DNA of 64,000 nucleotides from NCBI RefSeq assembly GCF_004791025.1, contig NZ_SRUO01000011.1, positions 142,464-206,463 on the forward strand, given 5' to 3'. Source of the stretch: Mesorhizobium sp. M4B.F.Ca.ET.203.01.1.1 (GTDB lineage: Bacteria > Pseudomonadota > Alphaproteobacteria > Rhizobiales > Rhizobiaceae). Both the position numbers and the translations under genes were made by a program. The notes beneath the pieces are model-generated. The model ran no database searches, had not been told where the DNA came from, and saw nothing but the letters and a program-made list of their open reading frames with translations. Below, piece by piece: positions 57,798-64,000 of the stretch. Within the stretch, counting starts at the first letter, position 1. Every line of letters begins with the position of its first letter.

Positions 57798-59368
57798 GCC
57801 CTCATCGCGATGATGCGGCGCGCGGCGTTGAGGCCGGGCGCGCCGGAAATGCCGCCGCCCGGGTGCGAGCCGGCGCCGGCGAGGAACAGTCCTTCGAGCG
57901 GGGTGTCGTAGCCCGACCAGCCGGAGACCGGCCTCGACATCAGCATCTGGTCGGCCTGCAATTCGCCATGGTGCCAGTGGCCGCCGGGCATGCGGTAGCG
58001 CGCCTCGATGTCGGCGGGCGTCAGAAGCTCGGCATGGCGCACTGTCGCGCCGATGCCGGGCGCGTAGGTCTCGAGCTGGGCCATGATCGCCTTGAGGAAT
58101 TGCGGCCTGCCGGCGGCCCAGCCCGCTCTCAGCGCATAGGGCGCATATTGCACCACTGCCGAGAGCACGCAGGCGCCGGAGGGTGCCAGCGAAACATCGG
58201 CCAGACTGGGCAGCGTGATCTCCATCACCGGCTCGGGCGAGAACTCGCCGTATTTCGACGGGTTGAAGGCGCGCTCGACATGGTCGGGCGAGGGCGCGAT
58301 GACCAACCGGCCCTTGTGGCCGGCGGCGTCGACGCCGGAAAATTGCGGCGGTCGGTCGAGCGCCAGATGCAGCTTCGCCGCGTCGCCCTTCATGCGGATG
58401 TTCTTCACCTTGCGCACGAAGCCCGTGTCGACCTCGCGCGGGCCGACGAGATCGAGGATGGTCGTCGCCGGATTGGTGGCGGAAACGACAGTCTTTGCCC
58501 GCAGCGTCTCGCCGCCTTGCGTGACGACGCCGATGGCGCGGCCCTTCTCGACGACGACCTTGGCGACCGGCGATGCCGGGCGGATCGAGACGCCAGCCTG
58601 CTCGGCCGCCGCGCGGATGGCGGTGACGACGGCGCCCATGCCGCCTTTCGGCAGCATCTGCGCGCCGGCAAGGCCGCCGATCTCGCCGGCCAGCCGGTAA
58701 TAGAGACCGAGCAGCGAGGTCGGCGAGCGCGGCCCGAGATGGGAGCCGAGCGTCGCGTCGAAAGCGAGCAGGCCCTTCAGCCTGTCGTCCGAAAGCTGCT
58801 CGTCGAGCAGGTCGTAAACATTCATCAAAAGCACGCGCAGGAAGTCGCGCATGTCCTCCTTGCCGAGCCGCTTCAGCGCCAGCGCGGTCTGGCCGAGGCC
58901 GGTCATCTCGGCGATCGACATGCCGGCAAGATCCGGCGGCCGGCGCGATAGGAAGGGCTTCAGCACGCCGGCATATCGCAGCAGCTGCGCGCGCAGTTCC
59001 TTCCAGGCGGATTGCTCGGTGGGGCTGGCGCCCGTCAGCACCTCGCCATAGGCGCCGTGCAGCACCAGCGAGCCGTCCTTCGACAGCGCCACCGAAGGCA
59101 TGAAATCGGCGCGCTCGACCTTGAGGCCGTGCCGCTCCAGCTCCAGCGTCTTCACCACATCGGGATGCAGGCGGTTGAGCAGGTGGGCGACCGCGGAGAC
59201 ACGGAAGCCGGGCGCAAATTCCTCGGTGCGGGCGGCGCCGCCGAGATCACTGCCGGCTTCGAGCAGCAGCACCTTGCGGCCCGATTTCGCCAGCGTGGCG
59301 GCGGCGACGAGGCCGTTGTGGCCGCCGCCGATGACGATGGCATCCCAATTCACTTCAGATGACGTCAT
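57794..59368 (-). CDS. CrtI/phytoene desaturase-like flavoprotein 2
   Basis: A 524-residue NAD(P)/FAD-dependent oxidoreductase. FAD-binding AIVIGGGHNGLVAAATLAKSG is at residues 9-30 with LEAGSDLGGAARTEEF after it, and the C-terminal FAD motif GLFLAGAGSHPGGGISGAPG near residue 495. It is a paralogue of the next upstream gene, with which it overlaps by 14 bp. Members of this group are often called phytoene desaturases, but no other carotenoid gene is near; together with the GcvT-like gene, an amine oxidase-like role is more plausible. Confidence 0.88.
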   Translation of the reverse strand: MTSSEVNWDAIVIGGGHNGLVAAATLAKSGRKVLLLEAGSDLGGAARTEEFAPGFRVSAVAHLLNRLHPDVVKTLELERHGLKVERADFMPSVALSKDGSLVLHGAYGEVLTGASPTEQSAWKELRAQLLRYAGVLKPFLSRRPPDLAGMSIAEMTGLGQTALALKRLGKEDMRDFLRVLLMNVYDLLDEQLSDDRLKGLLAFDATLGSHLGPRSPTSLLGLYYRLAGEIGGLAGAQMLPKGGMGAVVTAIRAAAEQAGVSIRPASPVAKVVVEKGRAIGVVTQGGETLRAKTVVSATNPATTILDLVGPREVDTGFVRKVKNIRMKGDAAKLHLALDRPPQFSGVDAAGHKGRLVIAPSPDHVERAFNPSKYGEFSPEPVMEITLPSLADVSLAPSGACVLSAVVQYAPYALRAGWAAGRPQFLKAIMAQLETYAPGIGATVRHAELLTPADIEARYRMPGGHWHHGELQADQMLMSRPVSGWSGYDTPLEGLFLAGAGSHPGGGISGAPGLNAARRIIAMRA

Positions 59369-60974
59369 GGGCCGGGCTCATATGTGAGGTTGGCTTGGCA
59401 AGATCGCGCAGGATCTCGGCGGCGGCGTTGCGTCCGGGCGCGCCCATGACGCCGCCGCCCGGATGGGTGGAGGAGCCGCACATGTAGAGCCCGCCCACAG
59501 GCGAGCGGTATTGCGCGTAGCCAGGCACCGGGCGGTTGAACAGCAATTGGTCGAAGGTCAGTTCGCCCTGGAAGATGTTGCCTTCGGTGAGGCCGACCTC
59601 GGCTTCGATCTCGCGCGGCGTGCGCACTTCCATATGAACGATGCGGTCGCGGAAGCCGGGCGAGTATGCGGCGATCTGCGCAATCACGCTTTCGGCGAAG
59701 CCGTCGCGGTCGGCATCGGTCCAGTCGCGGCCGTCAATCTTCGGCGGCGCGTATTGCACGAAGCAGCTCATGAAATGTTTTCCCGGCGGCGCCATGGTCG
59801 GGTCGAGCGTGGTCGGGATCATCATGTCGAGGAAGGGGTCGGCCGACCAGCGACCGGCCTTCCAGTCGTCATAGGCGCGCTCCATGCGCTCGATGGAATC
59901 GGTGAAGTGCATGTCGGCGCGATAGACCGGCGAATCCTTGGGCAGGGCCGGGAATTCAGGCAGCGAATCCAGCGCGATGTTGACCTTGCCGGAGGAGCCG
60001 CGGATCTTGAAGTTCCTGACCCGGCGCAGAAAGATGTCGGGCAGTTCCCTTTCCTCGACCAGCTTCAGGAAGGTGCGCTTGACGTCGGCGTTGGAGATGA
60101 CGAGCTTGCCGTAGATTTCCTCGCCGCCGGCGAGCACGACGCCCTTGGCCCTGCCGTTCCTGACCAGCACATGATCGACCTCGGCGCCGGTGCGGATGGT
60201 GCCGCCGGAGGCCCTGAAGGACGCGGCCAGCGCCTTGGTGACGGCGCCCATGCCGCCGCGCGCATAGCCCCAGGCGCCGACCGAGCCGTCGACCTCGCCC
60301 ATATAGTGGTGCAGCAGCACGTAGGCCGTGCCCGGCGACATCGGCCCGAGCGCGGTGCCGATGATGCCGGATAGCGCGAAGTTAGCCTTGATGACGTCGG
60401 TCTCGAAATACTCGTCGAGGAAGTCCGAGATCGACATCGTCCAGAAGCGCAAGGTCAGCGCCATCTCCTCGGCCGTTAGGCCAGCGAACTTCTTCCCCAG
60501 AAAGAGCAATTCGCCGAGGTCGCGCGGCTTGAAACTGGTCGGGTCGGGCGCGGTGCGCATCAAGAGCGGCTGGATGAAGCGGCATTGCCGCGTCACGTCG
60601 CGCGAATAGCGGTCATAGGCCTCGGCGTCGCGCCTGGAGAAGCGGGCGAACTCGCGGCGATGGGCATCGTGGTCGCGGTAGTTGGCGAGATAGTCGCCGT
60701 CGCGTGTGAACACCGCGCCGCCGTCATAGGAGATCACCTGCAGGCCGAAGCGCGGCAGCTCCAGGTCGCGCATGATCTCGGGCCGAAACAGCGAACAGAC
60801 GTAGGAACAGTTCGAATAGAGGAAGCCCGGCGTCAGCTCGCGGCTGGTGGCCGCGCCCCCGACCCAGTCGTTCTTCTCGACGACCAGCACGTCGAGTCCG
60901 GCGCGCTGCAGGTAACAGGCATTGACCAGGCCGTTGTGGCCGCCGCCGATGACGATCGCATCCCACGCCTTCAT
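59355..60974 (-). CDS. CrtI/phytoene desaturase-like flavoprotein 1
   Basis: A 539-residue paralogue of the downstream flavoprotein: FAD motif AIVIGGGHNGLVNACYLQRAG at residues 6-26, VVEKNDWVGGAATSRELTPGFLYSN after it, and C-terminal GLYMCGSSTHPGGGVMGAPG near residue 505. It is the first gene of the minus-strand operon of four genes. The pair probably forms a heteromer or acts on successive steps. The candidate operator at 61072-61087 lies about 100 bp upstream, shared with the divergent methyltransferase. Confidence 0.88.
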   Translation of the reverse strand: MKAWDAIVIGGGHNGLVNACYLQRAGLDVLVVEKNDWVGGAATSRELTPGFLYSNCSYVCSLFRPEIMRDLELPRFGLQVISYDGGAVFTRDGDYLANYRDHDAHRREFARFSRRDAEAYDRYSRDVTRQCRFIQPLLMRTAPDPTSFKPRDLGELLFLGKKFAGLTAEEMALTLRFWTMSISDFLDEYFETDVIKANFALSGIIGTALGPMSPGTAYVLLHHYMGEVDGSVGAWGYARGGMGAVTKALAASFRASGGTIRTGAEVDHVLVRNGRAKGVVLAGGEEIYGKLVISNADVKRTFLKLVEERELPDIFLRRVRNFKIRGSSGKVNIALDSLPEFPALPKDSPVYRADMHFTDSIERMERAYDDWKAGRWSADPFLDMMIPTTLDPTMAPPGKHFMSCFVQYAPPKIDGRDWTDADRDGFAESVIAQIAAYSPGFRDRIVHMEVRTPREIEAEVGLTEGNIFQGELTFDQLLFNRPVPGYAQYRSPVGGLYMCGSSTHPGGGVMGAPGRNAAAEILRDLAKPTSHMSPAHDVI

Positions 60975-61071
60975 GTGCGCTCAACCTCCATCCGGCTGCC
61001 CTTCTTTTTGTGTGGTCTGTTCCCCGATGCGTCGAATTTGGCACGGATCACGGATTTCTGTCCAGCTATTT

Positions 61072-61087
61072 TGAATGAATGTTCAAC
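61072..61087. promoter_or_regulatory. Candidate BetI-like operator
   Basis: TTGAA-TGAATG-TTCAA, an inverted repeat with TGAATGTTCA-type core, between the flavoprotein operon and the methyltransferase-TetR genes. The pattern resembles BetI sites, and a BetI-like protein is encoded nearby. Confidence 0.55.
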
Positions 61088-61172
61088 AAATGGTGTTGCG
61101 TTTTCCTGTTTATGCGCTAGGCTTTGCGGGCAATTGGAACTGGCCACTTTCGAAATCTTGGGTTGAGATCCG

Positions 61173-61967
61173 ATGATCGAAACGGCGGACGCCGAGCCGG
61201 AGTACGACGACACCGCCATTCGCTTCCTGGAGGCGCTCTGGGGCGAGGGCTATCTGTCGCCGGGCGGACCCGAAGAGGTCGACCGGGTGGTCGAAGGCCT
61301 GTCGCTGGAGGGCAAGACGGTCCTCGACATCGGCTGCGGCGCCGGCGGGATCACGCTGCATCTGGTCAAGCGTCACGGCGCGGCACATGCGACCGGCTTC
61401 GATGTCGAAGGGCCCGTCATCGAGGCCGCGAGGCAACGGGCGGCCGCGAGAGCTGTCGGCGAGCGCGTCAGCTTCGTCCAGGCGCCGCCCGGTCCGCTTC
61501 CCTTCGCTGACGCATCCTTCGATGTCGTCTTCTCCAAGGATGCGCTGCTGCACGTGCCCGACAAGGACGCGCTGTTCGCCGAGATCTTTCGCGTGCTGAA
61601 GCCGGGTGGCGTCTTCGCCGCGTCGAACTGGATGATTGCGCACGACGGCGAGCCGTCGCCGGACATGAAGGCCTATGTCGCGGCCGAAGGCCTGTCCTTC
61701 ACCATGGCCTCGCCGGCGCGCTATGCGCAGGCGATGCGCCGGGCGGGCTTTGCCGACGTCGCCGTGCGCGACCGCAATCCCTGGTATCGCGACGTGGCGC
61801 GCGAAGAGCTGGCGCGGCTCAAGGGGCCGCTATATTGGCCTGTCGCCGCCGTGGTGGGTGCCGCCTATGTCGACAAGAACATCCATACCTGGGAGGCGAT
61901 GCAGAAGGTGCTTGACAGTGGTGAGCACCGTCCCACTCATCTGCGCGGTTGGAAGCCGGTTGGATAG
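61173..61967 (+). CDS. SAM-dependent methyltransferase (N-methyltransferase-like)
   Basis: A 264-residue class I methyltransferase. Motif I is VLDIGCGAGGITLHLVKRHG (residues 51-70), followed by ATGFDVEGPVIEAAR (motif II) and FDVVFSKDALLHVPDKDALFAEIFRVLKPGGVFAASNWM (motifs III-IV). The KDALLHVPDK and later region recall phosphoethanolamine and glycine N-methyltransferases. It lies 6 bp before a BetI-like regulator and divergent from the flavoprotein/GcvT operon, hinting at methylated-amine chemistry. The substrate is not established. Confidence 0.85.
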   Translation: MIETADAEPEYDDTAIRFLEALWGEGYLSPGGPEEVDRVVEGLSLEGKTVLDIGCGAGGITLHLVKRHGAAHATGFDVEGPVIEAARQRAAARAVGERVSFVQAPPGPLPFADASFDVVFSKDALLHVPDKDALFAEIFRVLKPGGVFAASNWMIAHDGEPSPDMKAYVAAEGLSFTMASPARYAQAMRRAGFADVAVRDRNPWYRDVAREELARLKGPLYWPVAAVVGAAYVDKNIHTWEAMQKVLDSGEHRPTHLRGWKPVG

Positions 61968-61973
61968 CCGGCG

Positions 61974-62660
61974 ATGCTGGAGGCCGTGACGCTCATGAAG
62001 ACTGCAGAGGCCAGCGATGTTGTCCCCGAACCGTCACCAAAGGGCGACGCCGAAAAGCGCGGCCGCAAGGCCTCGAAGGAGGTCAGGCAGCTGCAACTGA
62101 TCGAGGCGACGATCGATTCGCTCGCCAAGCGCGGCTACGCGGAGACGACGATGGCCGATGTCGCCGACGGCGCCGGCCTGTCGCGCGGCATCGTCAACTT
62201 CCATTTCGAGAGCAAGGAAAAGCTGCTGATCGCCACGCTGCAGCACATGTATGACGAGTATTCGGCGCATTGGCGCGCGGCCCTGCAGAAGGCTGGCGAT
62301 GATCCTGCAAGGCAGCTGCAACTGCTGGTGTGGGCCGACTTCGACCGCTCGATCTGCAACAAGCGAAAGCTCGCGGCATGGCTGGCCTTCTGGGGCGAGG
62401 CCAAGTCGCGGCCGACCTACCAGGCGCTCAGCAGTTCGCGCGACAATTACTACCAGCAGGTCTTCATCGATCTCTGTGCGACGCTCAAGGAGAGCGGTGG
62501 CTACACTTATGATCCCCCGGTCATAGCGCTGGCGCTCAGCGCCATGCTCGAGGGACTGTGGCTGCGGCTGATGATGGGGACAGAGGACACCACCCGCGAG
62601 ACCGCGCTGCAGGCGGCGAATGCGTTCCTGGCGGCGGCCTTTCCCAGACACTACCAGTGA
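61974..62660 (+). CDS. TetR-family regulator, BetI-like
   Basis: A 228-residue repressor. The N-terminal helix-turn-helix is RQLQLIEATIDSLAKRGYAETTMADVADGAGLSRGIVNFHFESKEKLL (about residues 38-85). The ligand domain has KLAAWLAFWGEAKSRPTYQAL and ALSAMLEGLWLRLMMG, both close to BetI, the choline-sensing repressor. An extra charged tail of about 35 residues precedes the HTH. It follows the methyltransferase gene by 6 bp and probably controls the divergent operon and the binding protein gene behind it. The ligand may be a choline- or betaine-like amine (inference). Confidence 0.88.
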   Translation: MLEAVTLMKTAEASDVVPEPSPKGDAEKRGRKASKEVRQLQLIEATIDSLAKRGYAETTMADVADGAGLSRGIVNFHFESKEKLLIATLQHMYDEYSAHWRAALQKAGDDPARQLQLLVWADFDRSICNKRKLAAWLAFWGEAKSRPTYQALSSSRDNYYQQVFIDLCATLKESGGYTYDPPVIALALSAMLEGLWLRLMMGTEDTTRETALQAANAFLAAAFPRHYQ

Positions 62661-62713
62661 GAAAAAAGCCGGCCGACCGAGCCGGCGGAAACGACAAGGA
62701 GGATGGAACAGCA

Positions 62714-63796
62714 ATGAGAACCCTGAGCCGACGCCTGACGCTGACCCTGGCACTGACCGGTGTGCTCGCCGCTTCCGCGGCGGCGCTGGCGGTTGCCGCC
62801 GACAAGGACCTGATCGTCTTCGACTGGTCGGGTTACGAGGACCCGACCTTCCATTCGAAATATGTCGAGAAGAACGGCGATTCGCCGACCTTCGCCTTCT
62901 TCGGCGACGAGGACGAGGCCTTCGAAAAGGTGCGCTCCGGCTTCAAGTCCGATCTTGGCCACCCCTGTTCGCAAAGCGTGGTGAAGTGGCGCGAGGCCGG
63001 CCTGCTGCAGCCGCTCGATACGTCGAAGATCACGGGCTGGAAGGACCTCAATCCCGGCATCATGGCGATGAAGGATCTCGCCACCACCGCCGACGGCAAG
63101 GCCTGGTTCATGCCGTGGGACTGGGGCAACACCCAGCTCACCTACAATTCCGACAAGGTCGACGAGAAGGACGTGCAGTCGCTGAAGGCCTTCGCCGATC
63201 CGAAGTTCAAGGGCAAGGTCTCGATCGGCGACAATGTCGACGACGCCTATGCGCTGGCGAGCCTTGCCATCGGGCTCAAGGACTGGACCATGATGACGGA
63301 CGACCAGTTCAAGCAGGCGTCCGACTTCCTGCGCCAGGTGCACAAGAATATCCGCTCCTACTGGACCGACACCACCGACATCGTGCAGCTCCTGAGCGGC
63401 GGCGAGGTCGATCTCGCCTGGGCATGGAACGATGCGACGGTGCAGTCGGTCGCGGCCGGCGCGCCGATCAAATCCAAGAAGGATACCGCCGAAGGCATCT
63501 CGACCTGGGTGTGCGGCTATGTCCTGTTCAAGGATGCGCCGGACAATGTCGACAAAGCCTATGACTATCTCAATGCGATCAACGATCCGGACGTCGCCAA
63601 AGTGCTGGTCAAGGACTGGGGCTACGGTCAGGCCAATGCCAAGGGCATGGCCGGCGTCGACCAGGCCGTCCTGAAGGAAAAGGGCTACGACGACGTGCAG
63701 AAATTCGTCGACAAGACGCTGTTCCAGTCGCCGGTGCCTTCCGCGCTCAAGCTCAAGATGATCGCCGAGTTCGAGAAGATCAAAGCCGGTTATTGA
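62714..63796 (+). CDS. PotD-like extracellular solute-binding protein
   Basis: A 360-residue periplasmic binding protein of the spermidine/putrescine type with a signal peptide (MRTLSRRLTLTLALTGVLAASAAALAVAA). The mature part begins LIVFDWSGYEDPTFHSKYVEKNG, has the ligand-side stretches WFMPWDWGNTQLTYNSDKVDE and VDLAWAWNDATVQSV, and ends with the usual PVPSALKLKMIAEFEKIKAGY. Aromatic residues (FDWSGYE, PWDWGN) suit a cationic amine. Permease and ATPase genes are expected just past the window. It lies 53 bp after the TetR gene. Confidence 0.9.
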   Translation: MRTLSRRLTLTLALTGVLAASAAALAVAADKDLIVFDWSGYEDPTFHSKYVEKNGDSPTFAFFGDEDEAFEKVRSGFKSDLGHPCSQSVVKWREAGLLQPLDTSKITGWKDLNPGIMAMKDLATTADGKAWFMPWDWGNTQLTYNSDKVDEKDVQSLKAFADPKFKGKVSIGDNVDDAYALASLAIGLKDWTMMTDDQFKQASDFLRQVHKNIRSYWTDTTDIVQLLSGGEVDLAWAWNDATVQSVAAGAPIKSKKDTAEGISTWVCGYVLFKDAPDNVDKAYDYLNAINDPDVAKVLVKDWGYGQANAKGMAGVDQAVLKEKGYDDVQKFVDKTLFQSPVPSALKLKMIAEFEKIKAGY

Positions 63797-64000
63797 GCAT
63801 TGTCTTGGCGTCTCGCTGTTTCGTTGGAAACGGAAACAGGGCCTTAGGCTTCCGAGCTCGTCCGATCGCGCTCCCGAGCGCTGGCGCCGCCCCTCACCTG
63901 CCTGCCGGCATCCTTGTAACTTGTCCCTTGCCGACTCTGCTATTGCAGCAGGTGCGGTGGCGGACGAGAGACCGGAGCATCTTTGGGCCTTGAAGCCCGT
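63797..64000. other. End of window, no gene supported
   Basis: About 200 bp beyond the binding-protein gene. CCCCTCACCTGCCTGCCGGCATCC near 63891 matches part of the REP-like element at 8651-8705. No start of the expected transporter ATPase or permease gene is visible before the end. Confidence 0.5.

Noticed and set aside
57794..60974. Carotenoid biosynthesis cluster
   Set aside because: The two flavoproteins resemble phytoene desaturase, but crtB, crtE or crtY are absent and the neighbours are amine or one-carbon genes.

Overview
The window reads as a piece of chromosome from a Mesorhizobium-like alphaproteobacterium (Rhizobiales, Phyllobacteriaceae). The evidence is uniformly high GC, the tkt-gap-pgk cluster, the pstSCAB-phoU-phoB operon, the PhyR/NepR/EcfG general stress response, many HWE-type histidine kinases, and REP-like palindromes of the type common in rhizobia. 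It holds about 60 supported genes, one tRNA, and many regulatory sites that can be read by eye. No CRISPR array, rRNA, integrase or intact insertion sequence was found.

Layout. (1) 0.2-11.8 kb is core: pgk, a K+/H+ antiporter, gap and tkt on the minus strand, then a DUF4164-like protein, zapA, a 1-Cys peroxiredoxin, rpoH, rluD and two small genes, ending at tRNA-Glu(CTC). (2) 11.9-20.1 kb, directly after the tRNA, looks like an acquired segment: a small membrane protein, HdeD, a ClpG/ClpK-type disaggregase, a hexapeptide acetyltransferase, a family 25 glycosyltransferase, and a flavin monooxygenase lying between a decayed and an intact copy of the 5' end of a VOC gene. (3) 20.1-27 kb has the intact VOC gene, a glutathione S-transferase with a histone-H1-like Lys/Ala/Pro tail, small envelope proteins and a very large five-PAS hybrid histidine kinase. 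(4) 27.4-33.7 kb is the phosphate operon pstSCAB-phoU-phoB behind a clear Pho box, with no phoR. (5) 33.7-38.6 kb is a divergent ROK repressor and xylFHG xylose transporter with two matching operators.

(6) 38.8-50.9 kb is the most striking part. It holds phyR, nepR and ecfG plus several sensor kinases, a lone receiver and small envelope proteins. Nine promoters in this stretch match the EcfG consensus GGAAC-N16-CGTT exactly, so the master switch sits inside a compact block of its own probable regulon. (7) 50.9-56.3 kb has a formylglycine-type sulfatase/phosphonate monoester hydrolase, a hydroquinone-type dioxygenase/hydrolase/GNAT operon, an M19 dipeptidase and a VOC gene that appears to have cut into a neighbour. 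(8) 56-63.8 kb has a translationally coupled operon of two CrtI-like flavoproteins and a GcvT-like aminomethyltransferase. It diverges from a SAM methyltransferase, a BetI-like TetR regulator and a PotD-like binding protein, suggesting uptake and one-carbon-linked breakdown of an unidentified amine or methylated amine.

All calls come from reading the sequence and from knowledge of the families. No database search was run. Start codons were chosen from ribosome binding sites and family start points and are often internal to the longest open frame.
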